A DNA stretch of 6,419 nt from Oscillospiraceae bacterium (GTDB taxonomy: Bacteria; Bacillota; Clostridia; Oscillospirales; Oscillospiraceae): the NCBI GenBank assembly GCA_017624645.1, contig JAGAMQ010000100.1, positions 1 through 6,419 on the forward strand, given 5' to 3'. The position numbers and the translations under genes were made by a program. Shown here piece by piece: positions 1 through 6,419 of the stretch. Within the stretch, counting starts at the first letter, position 1; each line of letters opens with the position of its first letter. The notes below the pieces were generated by a model. The model was not told the origin of the DNA. It saw only the letters and a list, made by a program, of their open reading frames with translations, and searched no databases.

Positions 1-165
1 CACCAGCATACCCAGCACCGAATCCCCCAAAAACTCCAGGCGCTCGTTGCTTTTGCGGCTGTCGTGCCACCGCTCATTGGCATAAGAGGAATGGGCGAGG
101 GCATTTTGCAGCAATGTGATATTCTGAAATCGATAGCCGATAGCGGCTTCCAGATCCTTAATCAT
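1..165 (-). CDS. rnc: Ribonuclease III, N-terminal part (cut by left window edge)
   Basis: The first 55 residues of RNase III are visible; the rest lies beyond the left edge. RNase III is a cytoplasmic, Mg-dependent endonuclease that cuts double-stranded RNA in rRNA precursors and some mRNAs. The family signature [13 protein letters not shown] is at residues 40-52. E41, E44 and D48 match the E38, E41 and D45 metal-site residues of the E. coli enzyme. Upstream residues such as [18 protein letters not shown] are the usual first helices of the nuclease domain. The remaining catalytic residues and the dsRNA-binding domain cannot be seen. The start is the ATG whose first 8 bases overlap the end of plsX (ATGATTAA, which contains the plsX TAA stop). 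It is preceded by AAGGAG 7 bases upstream, so the start is well supported. The overlap suggests translational coupling to plsX. Many Firmicutes have acpP just upstream of rnc; here there is no room for it. Confidence 0.95.
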   Translation of the reverse strand, partial: MIKDLEAAIGYRFQNITLLQNALAHSSYANERWHDSRKSNERLEFLGDSVLGMLV

Positions 166-1195
166 CGGAGGTCTCCTTCACACTCAGCTGCCGCAGGCTG
201 TCCTCCAGCTCGACAGAAATGTCGCTGTCTGCGGCTTCCATCGCCTGCTTCACCGCATTGCGGAATGCCAAGGCATCGGAAGATCCGTGGGCTTTGATCA
301 CCGGCTTCGTAATACCCAGGAACTGGGTACCGCCGATCTGACGGTAGTCCAGCATCTTCAGCACCTCACCTACACCCTTTCTACAGAAAAGGTAGCCGAT
401 GGCAGACAGTGCATTACGTTTGAAGATCCGGTGCTTCATCAGACTGCCCATAAACATGGCTGTACCTTCAATGGATTTGAGCAGCACATTGCCGGAAAAG
501 CCGTCACATACCACCACATCCACAGCACCCAAAGGAACATCTCTGGCTTCCACATTGCCCACAAAGTTGATAAGTCCCTGCCCGGATGCATCCTGCAGCA
601 AGGCATATGCTTCCTTCTGCAAAGGGGTACCCTTGGTATCCTCTGTACCGATGTTCAGAAGTCCTACCCTGGGGGAATCCACTTTTAAGTACTTCTTGGC
701 ATACAGAGAACCAACGATACCGAACTGCAGCAAAAACTCCGCAGTACACTCGGCATTAGCACCGCAATCAAGGATTACCGTCTTTCCCCCTGCCTTGTTG
801 GGCATAACCGGTCCCATGGCTGCCCGACGAATCCCCTTGACCCGCTTTACGATCAGCGTGGCACCGGACAGCAGCGCACCGGTACTGCCGGCAGAAACAA
901 AGGCATCTCCCTCTCCCTCAGCGAGCATCCGCAGTCCGACGACCATGGAGGAATTCTTCTTTTTCCGGATCACATTGGCCGGATCATCATGCATATCCAC
1001 GACCTCTTCAGCATTGGCGATCTCCACCCCTGCCGGCAAAGTCTCGATCCCCTGATCCCGGAGGACGCCCAGAATCTCCTCTCCCTTACCTACCAAGGTG
1101 ATCTGTGCGCCAAAATCCTTTGCCGCCTGCAAAGCACCCATAACCGGTGCTTCCGGTGCGTGGTCGCCGCCCATTGCGTCAAGAATGACTTTCAT
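158..1195 (-). CDS. plsX: Phosphate acyltransferase PlsX (acyl-ACP:phosphate acyltransferase)
   Basis: PlsX converts acyl-ACP and phosphate to acyl-phosphate, which PlsY then uses to acylate glycerol-3-phosphate. This starts phospholipid synthesis; the enzyme is a peripheral membrane protein. The 345-residue product is near the family's usual length (about 330-345). Visible motifs are the N-terminal DAMGGDHAP (6-14), SAGSTGA (101-107), LDCGAN (142-147), GLLNIGTED (178-186), [10 protein letters not shown] (231-240), GGTQFLGI (288-295) and KAHGSSD (301-307), in the normal order and without interruption. The frame stays open to an ATG at 1216, which would add seven residues (MIERGVT). I chose the ATG at 1195 because [11 protein letters not shown] is the canonical start of the family and AGAGGTG sits just before it. 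The stop overlaps the start of rnc by 8 bases. The gene begins 17 bases after trmFO. No fapR is seen upstream and no acpP or fab gene follows directly, unlike B. subtilis. Confidence 0.97.
   Translation of the reverse strand: MKVILDAMGGDHAPEAPVMGALQAAKDFGAQITLVGKGEEILGVLRDQGIETLPAGVEIANAEEVVDMHDDPANVIRKKKNSSMVVGLRMLAEGEGDAFVSAGSTGALLSGATLIVKRVKGIRRAAMGPVMPNKAGGKTVILDCGANAECTAEFLLQFGIVGSLYAKKYLKVDSPRVGLLNIGTEDTKGTPLQKEAYALLQDASGQGLINFVGNVEARDVPLGAVDVVVCDGFSGNVLLKSIEGTAMFMGSLMKHRIFKRNALSAIGYLFCRKGVGEVLKMLDYRQIGGTQFLGITKPVIKAHGSSDALAFRNAVKQAMEAADSDISVELEDSLRQLSVKETSDD
173..178 (-). promoter_or_regulatory. Ribosome binding site of rnc
   Basis: AAGGAG lies 7 bases before the rnc ATG and inside the last codons of plsX. 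It fixes the rnc start at position 165 and shows that rnc translation begins while ribosomes are finishing plsX. Confidence 0.8.
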
Positions 1196-1200
1196 GGTAA

Positions 1201-1207
1201 CACCTCT
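1201..1207 (-). promoter_or_regulatory. Ribosome binding site deciding the plsX start
   Basis: AGAGGTG ends 5 bases before the ATG at 1195 (7 bases from its AGAGG core). The competing upstream ATG at 1216, which overlaps the trmFO stop as ATGA, has only a G-rich run one base away from it, too close to act as a normal site. This favours the shorter PlsX. Confidence 0.7.
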
Positions 1208-1212
1208 TTCTA

Positions 1213-2517
1213 TCATACCCCCTGCGCTGCCAACCCATCGATGATCTCCAAAGACCGGTTGGCAATGGCAAGGTTTTTCTCTGCTTTTTTCCGTATGCGC
1301 TGCTCCAGCGGCGCAATGATACTGAAATTAATATTCATAGGCTGGAAATTCTGTACACTTTCATCGCTGATGTACAGTCCCAGCGCACCGATGGCCGTTT
1401 CCTTGGGAAACTGGGGCATAGGTCTTCCCTGCACCCTTGCAGCCATGGCCACAGCCGCCAGATAGCCGGAAGCAGCGCTTTCCACATACCCCTCTACGCC
1501 GGTCATCTGTCCGGCAAACGCCACCAGAGGGTTTCTCCGATCGGCGTAGAAGCGATCCAGCAACCGGGGTGACTGCAGAAAAGTGTTGCGGTGCATTACA
1601 CCGTAACGGACAAACTCCGCATTTCGCAGTGCCGGGATCATGGAAAAGACCCGCTTCTGCTCCGGGAATTTCAGGTGAGTCTGGAAGCCCACCAGATTGA
1701 ACACCGTACCGGAGGCATTGTCCTGCCGGAGCTGCACTACCGCATAAGGCTCCTTGCCGGTTTTGGGATCCGTCAAACCCACAGGCTTCAACGGTCCGTA
1801 GCGAAGAGTATCCGGACCTCTGCGGCCCATGACCTCCACGGGCATACAACCTTCAAAGACATTCTTATCCTCAAAGCCATGGACGGGAGCCTCCTCTGCT
1901 GTGATCAGTGCCTGCAAAAACGCCTCGTACTCCTCCTTGTCCATGGCACAGTTGATATAGTCCGGTGTGCCCCGGTCATAACGGGACTGCCACCACGCCT
2001 TTTCCATATCGATGGATTCAGCAGTGACAAGGGGCGCTGCCGCATCAAAGAAATGCAGATAGTCTTCCCCAAAGTACTCCCCGATGGCCCGGGACAAGGC
2101 ATCCGAGGTCAGCGGTCCGGTGGCGACGATTACCGGTCCTTCCGGCACCTGGGTCATTTCCCGGGAAATAACCGTGATATTGGGATGGCTGCGGATCTTT
2201 TCGGTCACAAGATCCGAAAAGCCCTGCCGGTCCACTGCCAGGCAGCCACCTGCTTCCACACGCGTCCCATCGGCACAGGAGATAATCAAACTGTCCAGCC
2301 GCCGCAGTTCCTCCTTCAGAAGGCCCACGGCATTTTCCAGCCGGTCACCCCGCAGAGAATTGGAGCAAACAAGCTCGGCAAAGGTGTCGGTATGGTGGGC
2401 AGGGGATTTCTTTTCCGGTTTCATCTCATAAAGTTCTACCTGCAATCCCCGCTGGGCAAGCTGCCATGCAGCTTCCGCCCCTGCCAGTCCGGCGCCGATC
2501 ACTTTTACAGGTGTCAT
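1213..2517 (-). CDS. trmFO: tRNA m5U54 methyltransferase TrmFO (folate/FAD-dependent)
   Basis: TrmFO (formerly Gid) methylates uridine 54 in the T-loop of tRNA, taking the carbon from 5,10-methylenetetrahydrofolate and using FAD. It replaces the SAM-dependent TrmA in many Gram-positive bacteria. The 434-residue product matches the family length. An N-terminal Rossmann FAD motif GAGLAG is at residues 8-13, followed by the family blocks YEMKP (30-34), [17 protein letters not shown] (40-56) and AVDRQGF (94-100). [20 protein letters not shown] is at 221-240, then [20 protein letters not shown], and near the C-terminus [18 protein letters not shown] and the FQPMNINF block. C51 and C224 correspond to the conserved C53 and C226 of the B. 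subtilis enzyme, C226 being the nucleophile. The ATG overlaps the topA stop as ATGA and has an AGGGGG site 9 bases upstream. The gene ends 17 bases before plsX. In B. subtilis topA-trmFO is followed by xerC, which is absent here. Confidence 0.97.
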   Translation of the reverse strand: MTPVKVIGAGLAGAEAAWQLAQRGLQVELYEMKPEKKSPAHHTDTFAELVCSNSLRGDRLENAVGLLKEELRRLDSLIISCADGTRVEAGGCLAVDRQGFSDLVTEKIRSHPNITVISREMTQVPEGPVIVATGPLTSDALSRAIGEYFGEDYLHFFDAAAPLVTAESIDMEKAWWQSRYDRGTPDYINCAMDKEEYEAFLQALITAEEAPVHGFEDKNVFEGCMPVEVMGRRGPDTLRYGPLKPVGLTDPKTGKEPYAVVQLRQDNASGTVFNLVGFQTHLKFPEQKRVFSMIPALRNAEFVRYGVMHRNTFLQSPRLLDRFYADRRNPLVAFAGQMTGVEGYVESAASGYLAAVAMAARVQGRPMPQFPKETAIGALGLYISDESVQNFQPMNINFSIIAPLEQRIRKKAEKNLAIANRSLEIIDGLAAQGV

Positions 2518-4742
2518 TTTGTTTTGCCCCCTGTCTTTTTGGCAGTTGTCTTTTTGGTTGCTGTTTTCTTAGCGGTCGTCTTCTTGGATGCAGGCTTCTT
2601 TTCCTCACCTACATCCTCCGCTTTGGTTTGAGCTTTCTTGTAGTAGCCACGCTTATCCTCCGGAAGGAAATTGGCACAGACATCGTTGATACAGAAGGGC
2701 TTATTACGGCCTCTTCCGGATTTCTTGAACATGGTCTGACCGCAGGTGGGGCAATCCTCCGCCGTGGGCACATCCCATGTCATAAAGCCGCACTCCGCAC
2801 CCCGTTCGCAGCCGTAATAGGCATAGCCTCTCTTGGATTTGCGTTTCAGAATGGTGCTTCCGCACTTGGGGCAGCGACCGGGCATCTTCTCCACAATAGG
2901 TTTGGTGTTTTTACATTCCGGGAAGCCGGGACAGGCAAGGAACTTTCCGAAACGGCCAAGCTTGATCACCATGTTTCTGCCACATTCCTCGCAGATTTCC
3001 TCGCTGACTTCATCCGGAACCTTCAGCCGTACTCCCTCCAGCGCTGCCTCAGCATCCAGCATCTCCTGATGGAAGAACTGATAGAAATCTCCCAGAACCG
3101 CTTTCCACTGCTGCTTGCCTGCTTCCACATCGTCCAGTCGGCTTTCCATATTGGCTGTGAATTCCACATCGATGATATCCTTAAAATGGTCCATCATCAT
3201 CCCGGTGACCACTTCCCCCAATGCCGTGGGAATCAGCCGCTTATCCACTTTGTTCACATACTCACGGTCCTGAATGGTAGACACGATGGTAGCATAGGTA
3301 GAGGGGCGTCCAACGCCCTTTTCTTCCATGGCTTTGACAAGGGTCGCCTCGGTATAGCGGGCAGGCGGCTGGGTAAAGTGCTGCTCCTTGGCAAGATCGG
3401 TAGCGATCGCCGCGTCTCCCTCTTTCAGGTCAGGAAGGGGTTGTCCCGCTGCCTCGGTTTCATCATCCTTGCCTTCCTCATACACCGCAAGGAAGCCGGA
3501 GAACTTCACACTCTGGTGGCTGCTGCGGAACACATGACCCTGGCACACAGAATCGATGGAAACGGTGTCATACACGGCATTTGCCATCTGGGATGCAAGA
3601 AAACGGCTCCAGATCAGCTTATACAGCCGGTACTGTTCCTTAGTAAGGCTTCCCTGAATCCGCTCCGGATCCAGTTCCACATGGGTGGGGCGGATGGCTT
3701 CATGGGCATCCTGGGCACTTCCCTTAGTCTTGAACACATGGAACTTCCCGTAGTAGTACTCTTTGCCGTACCGGGACTTGATAAAGTCTGCCGCTGCACC
3801 CATTGCCTCGTCAGAAAGACGCAGCGAATCGGTACGCATATAGGTAATGAGACCAAGCGTGCCCTCGCCCATCACATCCACGCCTTCGTACAGCTGCTGG
3901 GCAATGGCCATGGTGCGCTTAGGAGTCATATTCAGCTTACGGGAAGCCTCCTGCTGCAGGGTGGATGTGGTAAAAGGAGGGGCGGCAGTACGCTTTTTAT
4001 CCGCCCGCTTCACATTACTCACGGTAAACTTCTTACCCTCGACATCCCGGATGATCTCATCCACCTGCTGCTCATTTTCCAGCTCCCGCTTTTTCTCCTC
4101 CCCGTGGTAATGGGCCTTGAAGGAACCGGGCTTCTCACACAGCTGCAGCAGCACATCCAAGGACCAGTACTCCCGGGGCTGGAATGAGCGGATCTCATTC
4201 TCCCGGTCCACCACAAGTCGGGTAGCAACAGACTGGACACGCCCGGCAGACAAACCCCGGCGCACTTTCTTCCACAGCAGCGGAGAAAGCTGATAACCCA
4301 CGATCCGGTCCAGCACACGCCGGGCCTGCTGAGCATCCACCAAGGCGGTATTGATATCCCGGGGAGACTGGATGGATTCCGTAACTACCCGCTGGGTAAT
4401 CTCATTAAAGGTCACTCTACGGGCCTTTTCCTCAGAAAGTCCCAGCAGCTCCCGCAAATGCCAGGAGATGGCTTCCCCCTCCCGGTCCGGGTCAGTTGCC
4501 AGATAGACTGTATCTGCAGCCTTTGCAGCCTTACGCAGATCACTGATGATCTCCGCCTTGTTTTCAAGGGGGACATACTCAGGCACAAAGCCCCCCTCAA
4601 TATCCACACCCATGGTGCTCTTGGGCAGGTCCCGGAGGTGACCCATACTGGCTTTGACCACATACTCCGGCCCCAAATATTTTCCAATGGTTTTCGCCTT
4701 GGACGGCGACTCCACAATCACAAGATTGGATCCTTTAGCCAT
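2514..4742 (-). CDS. topA: DNA topoisomerase I (type IA)
   Basis: TopA relaxes negatively supercoiled DNA by cutting one strand through a 5'-phosphotyrosyl link and passing the other strand. The Toprim domain spans about residues 5-115, with E11 in [17 protein letters not shown] and the acidic motif DPDREGE (84-90). The catalytic tyrosine is Y301 in LITYMRTDS, with R303 beside it, matching Y319 and R321 of E. coli. [19 protein letters not shown] (163-181), AHEAIRPTH (346-354) and [18 protein letters not shown] (476-493) are further family blocks. Three Cys4 zinc fingers follow: C584/587/604/610, C624/627/645/651 and C664/667/684/689. The protein ends in a Lys/Thr/Ala-rich tail (about 713-742). 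At 742 residues it is somewhat longer than B. subtilis TopA, partly because of this tail. A GGAGG site 6 bases before the ATG supports the start. The gene begins 12 bases after dprA and its stop overlaps trmFO. Confidence 0.98.
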   Translation of the reverse strand: MAKGSNLVIVESPSKAKTIGKYLGPEYVVKASMGHLRDLPKSTMGVDIEGGFVPEYVPLENKAEIISDLRKAAKAADTVYLATDPDREGEAISWHLRELLGLSEEKARRVTFNEITQRVVTESIQSPRDINTALVDAQQARRVLDRIVGYQLSPLLWKKVRRGLSAGRVQSVATRLVVDRENEIRSFQPREYWSLDVLLQLCEKPGSFKAHYHGEEKKRELENEQQVDEIIRDVEGKKFTVSNVKRADKKRTAAPPFTTSTLQQEASRKLNMTPKRTMAIAQQLYEGVDVMGEGTLGLITYMRTDSLRLSDEAMGAAADFIKSRYGKEYYYGKFHVFKTKGSAQDAHEAIRPTHVELDPERIQGSLTKEQYRLYKLIWSRFLASQMANAVYDTVSIDSVCQGHVFRSSHQSVKFSGFLAVYEEGKDDETEAAGQPLPDLKEGDAAIATDLAKEQHFTQPPARYTEATLVKAMEEKGVGRPSTYATIVSTIQDREYVNKVDKRLIPTALGEVVTGMMMDHFKDIIDVEFTANMESRLDDVEAGKQQWKAVLGDFYQFFHQEMLDAEAALEGVRLKVPDEVSEEICEECGRNMVIKLGRFGKFLACPGFPECKNTKPIVEKMPGRCPKCGSTILKRKSKRGYAYYGCERGAECGFMTWDVPTAEDCPTCGQTMFKKSGRGRNKPFCINDVCANFLPEDKRGYYKKAQTKAEDVGEEKKPASKKTTAKKTATKKTTAKKTGGKTK
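2526..2585 (-). repeat. Four tandem imperfect 15-bp units in the 3' end of topA
   Basis: Four consecutive in-frame 15-base units encode [15 protein letters not shown] and KKTGG (TopA residues 720-739), followed by KTK and the stop. The units share the purine-rich AARAARACR start and diverge in their last six bases, so the array is degenerate and probably old. It gives TopA a strongly basic, low-complexity tail. Confidence 0.8.
2527..2532 (-). promoter_or_regulatory. Ribosome binding site of trmFO inside the topA tail
   Basis: AGGGGG lies 9 bases before the trmFO ATG. It is formed by the topA codons for the T-G-G end of the last tail repeat (T737-G739). With the ATGA overlap this makes translational coupling of trmFO to topA likely. 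Confidence 0.65.
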
Positions 4743-4748
4743 ATTCTT

Positions 4749-4753
4749 CCTCC
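4749..4753 (-). promoter_or_regulatory. Ribosome binding site of topA
   Basis: GGAGG lies 6 bases before the topA ATG, in the 12-base gap after the dprA stop. It is the best match to the Shine-Dalgarno consensus in the window, consistent with high translation of topA within the operon. Confidence 0.8.
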
Positions 4754-4754
4754 A

Positions 4755-5951
4755 CTACTGATTTTGCGGCGAAGCGGACACACGCCTGCCGGGATGGTTT
4801 TGCACCAAGCCCTTCAGGGAAAGTCCCGTCAGCAGCCGCAGCACCGTCCCCGCCGGCATGTCCACACGGCAGATCAGTTCATCCACTGCCACAGGGTGCC
4901 TGTCCAGGCAAGATAAAAGCTTTTGCTCCTCTTCACTTAACGGTGCGTTATGTTGCTCTACGCCACTATACGAAAGTGTCGCAGGATTGTCAACGGATTT
5001 TTTGTCGGCAGGCTCTTCTGCCACGGCAGGTGCAGGAGCAGTGCTTTCCATCCCTTGGGACGATCTGTCCATAACTACCCCCGGATACATGGGTGCATAC
5101 TCCCTAAGGACATCCCAGCCGCTCATCACTGGCTGCGCCCCCTCCTGCAAAAGGGCATTGCTCCCTTCACAGGAAACATAATCGATATTGGCAGGCACCG
5201 AAAACACATCCCTGCCCTGCTCCAGGGCATCCCGGGCAGTGATCAGCGCTCCGCTGGATCTGGGTGCCTCCACCACCAGCACACCATTGGCGATCCCGCT
5301 GAGGATCCGGTTGCGCTGGGGAAAATTCCACGGAGACGGCGGTGTGCCGGGAGGATACTCCGACAGCAGGCAGCCGTTTTCCGCTACGGTGACAAAAAGA
5401 TTTCTGTTGCAGGTTGGATAGGATCGGTCCACACCGCAGCCCAAAACCGCTACGGTTTTCCCGCCGGCTTCCAGCGCACCTTCCATGGCGCTGGTATCGA
5501 TCCCCCTTGCTCCTCCGGAGATCACCATACCACCGCCCTGGCAGATCTGCTTTGCCATTTTTCGGGCCGTTGTCATACCGTAGGGCGTGGACTTCCGTGT
5601 ACCAACCACCGCAATCACCGGTTGGCTGGAAAAATCCGGAATCCGGCCCATGCAATAAAGCAGCACCGGTGCATCGCTGATATTGCGAAGACGGCTGGGA
5701 AAGTCGTCCTCCTTTTGGGTTATGATCCTTATATGCTTACGCCGGCAGGTGTTCTCGATCTGCTCCGCCTGCGTCAGGTCCTTGTTGGTCAAGGGTGCTA
5801 CGCAGGACGGGTCCAGCCACGGAAGCTGCTCCAGAGTCCTTTTGGAGGCATAAAACAATTCCTCCGGCTCGGATCCACGCTGCAACAGGGATGCCTTCTG
5901 CCGCTGGCTGATGCCCGGGAGCTGGGCAAACCATATCCAATGTATCAGCAT
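4755..5951 (-). CDS. dprA: DNA processing protein DprA (Smf)
   Basis: DprA binds single-stranded DNA entering the cell during transformation and loads RecA on it. It is also found in many bacteria not known to be competent. Residues 1-75 form the N-terminal helical (SAM/HhH-like) region, with LPGIS at 11-15. The Rossmann-like core follows, with VVGTRKSTPYG (115-125), SGGARGIDTSAMEGAL (145-160), VLGCGVDRSYP (169-179), FPQRNRILSG (210-219), SSGALITARDALEQGRDVF (232-250) and PANID (253-257). Residues 288-337 are a linker rich in A, P, E and S. Residues 338-390 look like the C-terminal winged-helix domain (LLTGLSLKGLVQNHPGRRV). At 398 residues it is longer than B. subtilis DprA (about 297) because of the linker and this third domain, a layout also seen in other bacteria. 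The start fits the family's beginning and has GAGGA just upstream, at a rather short spacing. It starts 18 bases after the methyltransferase gene and ends 12 bases before topA. No other competence gene is in view. Confidence 0.96.
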   Translation of the reverse strand: MLIHWIWFAQLPGISQRQKASLLQRGSEPEELFYASKRTLEQLPWLDPSCVAPLTNKDLTQAEQIENTCRRKHIRIITQKEDDFPSRLRNISDAPVLLYCMGRIPDFSSQPVIAVVGTRKSTPYGMTTARKMAKQICQGGGMVISGGARGIDTSAMEGALEAGGKTVAVLGCGVDRSYPTCNRNLFVTVAENGCLLSEYPPGTPPSPWNFPQRNRILSGIANGVLVVEAPRSSGALITARDALEQGRDVFSVPANIDYVSCEGSNALLQEGAQPVMSGWDVLREYAPMYPGVVMDRSSQGMESTAPAPAVAEEPADKKSVDNPATLSYSGVEQHNAPLSEEEQKLLSCLDRHPVAVDELICRVDMPAGTVLRLLTGLSLKGLVQNHPGRRVSASPQNQ

Positions 5952-5954
5952 GTT

Positions 5955-5959
5955 TCCTC
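5955..5959 (-). promoter_or_regulatory. Probable ribosome binding site of dprA
   Basis: GAGGA in the 18-base gap before dprA is the best Shine-Dalgarno match. It ends only 3 bases before the ATG (4 for its GAGG core), which is short. A second match, AAGGA, overlaps the upstream stop codon and is too far away. The weak arrangement suggests lower translation of dprA than of topA; this is an inference. Confidence 0.5.
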
Positions 5960-5969
5960 ACCCGATTCC

Positions 5970-6419
5970 TTAATTTTTCATCTGCCACATTACAATGGTG
6001 GCTGCCACCGCAGCATTTAACGATTCACAGCGGCTGCTCATGGGAATGATCAGCTGCCGTTGGGAGGTATCCATGATCTGACTGCGAACGCCCTGTCCCT
6101 CACTGCCGATGACCACCGCCATTTGGGAAAGCTCTGTGTGGCGGATATCCTCTGCCCGGTCCGTCAGTGCCGTTACCGCTATGGGGATCCCTGCCTCAGT
6201 GCAGGCTGCCGCAGCAGCCTCCCAGCTTACCTGCTGCACCTGTGTGCGGAATACAGCGCCCATGCTGGCACGGACCGTTTTGTGGCTGTAAGGGTCTGCG
6301 CACCCCTCCAAAAGGGCAACCGGAATCTCAAGGGCATCTGCGGTCCGCAGAATCGTCCCCAGATTCCCCGGATCCTGTATGCCGTCCAGCAGGAGCATCC
6401 CCCCCTGGGGAACAAAGGA
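5970..6419 (-). CDS. TrmH/SpoU-family RNA 2'-O-methyltransferase, C-terminal domain (cut by right edge)
   Basis: The last 149 residues of a SPOUT-class methyltransferase are visible; these enzymes transfer a methyl group from SAM to a ribose 2'-OH in tRNA or rRNA. The three family motifs are present. Motif 1 is LDGIQDPGNLGTILRTADA, with the catalytic arginine at visible residue 25. Motif 2 is VVIGSEGQGV (102-111). Motif 3 is IPMSSRCESLNAAVAATI (125-142), part of the knot that binds SAM. The block DPYSHKTVRASMGAVFR (visible 42-58) is typical of the RlmB/YsgA-like branch. Motif 3 has serine where a glycine is common, a mild change. An ATG at 6398 would start inside the domain just before motif 1, and the frame remains open through the window edge, so the true start and the N-terminal substrate-binding domain lie outside. 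The target nucleotide cannot be told from this part, so I give no symbol. The gene ends 18 bases before dprA. Confidence 0.93.
   Translation of the reverse strand, partial: SFVPQGGMLLLDGIQDPGNLGTILRTADALEIPVALLEGCADPYSHKTVRASMGAVFRTQVQQVSWEAAAAACTEAGIPIAVTALTDRAEDIRHTELSQMAVVIGSEGQGVRSQIMDTSQRQLIIPMSSRCESLNAAVAATIVMWQMKN

Larger units (their letters stand above)
1..6419 (-). other. Putative six-gene operon (RNA methyltransferase-dprA-topA-trmFO-plsX-rnc)
   Basis: All six genes share one strand and are separated by +18, +12, -4, +17 and -8 bases in transcription order. No gap could hold a promoter with its own leader or a rho-independent terminator, so co-transcription is likely. Both ends of the unit lie outside the window. 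A promoter inside a coding sequence cannot be excluded by eye. The order joins a dprA-topA-trmFO block to a plsX-rnc block; the functions (DNA uptake or repair, supercoiling, RNA modification and processing, lipid synthesis) do not form a single pathway and look like a growth-linked housekeeping cluster. Confidence 0.75.

Noticed and set aside
951..966. A-rich tract (AAAAAGAAGAATTCC on the coding strand) as a slippage or frameshift site in plsX
   Set aside because: It encodes the conserved RKKKNSS block of PlsX and the reading frame continues normally on both sides.
399..1055. Plus-strand open frame (218 codons) opposite plsX
   Set aside because: It is the antisense of plsX motifs; the F-rich stretch comes from the reverse of the RKKKNSS codons of PlsX.
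1591..2631. Plus-strand open frame (346 codons) opposite trmFO and the topA end
   Set aside because: It is antisense to trmFO with its conserved C51, C224 and FAD motif. The hydrophobic-looking C-terminal part is the reverse complement of the Lys-rich topA tail, not a real membrane segment.
2466..4187. Long plus-strand open frame (573 codons) opposite topA
   Set aside because: It lies wholly antisense to topA and the start of trmFO, whose motifs are intact. Its translation shows no recognisable family. It is an artefact of codon bias in a GC-rich gene.
4743..4754. Possible promoter or terminator between dprA and topA
   Set aside because: Only 12 bases are available and they are filled by the topA Shine-Dalgarno. 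In B. subtilis topA also lies close to dprA.
4950..6020. Plus-strand open frame (356 codons) opposite dprA
   Set aside because: It mirrors the well-supported dprA coding sequence, is rich in R, H and C as expected from an antisense frame, and has no domain pattern.

Overview
The window is a densely packed stretch of bacterial chromosome. All six genes are on the minus strand and read from the right end of the window to the left. No gap between genes exceeds 18 bases and three junctions overlap. Moderately high GC, AGGAGG-type ribosome binding sites, a TrmFO-type (folate/FAD) tRNA methyltransferase and a dprA-topA-trmFO gene order all point to a Firmicute. Protein details such as the PlsX C-terminal motif [20 protein letters not shown] and the TopA zinc-finger layout suggest a Clostridia/Oscillospirales-like gut anaerobe. 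That finer placement is an inference from remembered family patterns, not a search result.

In transcription order the genes are: the C-terminal SPOUT domain of a TrmH/SpoU-family RNA 2'-O-methyltransferase (cut by the right edge); dprA (DNA processing protein, 398 aa); topA (DNA topoisomerase I, 742 aa, three Cys4 zinc fingers and a Lys/Thr/Ala repeat tail); trmFO (tRNA m5U54 methyltransferase, 434 aa); plsX (phosphate acyltransferase, 345 aa); and rnc (RNase III, first 55 aa, cut by the left edge). The junctions are 18 bp, 12 bp, an ATGA overlap, 17 bp and an 8-bp overlap. This is a strong sign of one polycistronic transcript with some translational coupling. I found no convincing promoter, terminator, RNA gene, mobile element or CRISPR array.

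The genes are housekeeping functions: rRNA or tRNA modification, protection of incoming DNA for recombination, DNA supercoiling relaxation, tRNA T-loop methylation, the first acyl-transfer step of phospholipid synthesis, and double-stranded RNA processing. The layout joins two conserved blocks that are separate in Bacillus subtilis: dprA-topA-trmFO (there followed by xerC-hslVU-codY) and plsX-...-rnc (there with fabD-fabG-acpP between). Here plsX follows trmFO directly, and rnc overlaps plsX with no acpP between. I see no sign of a new biological system. The points worth a second look are the gene-order fusion without acpP, the in-frame 15-bp repeat array at the topA end that also carries the trmFO ribosome binding site, and start-site and coupling details.
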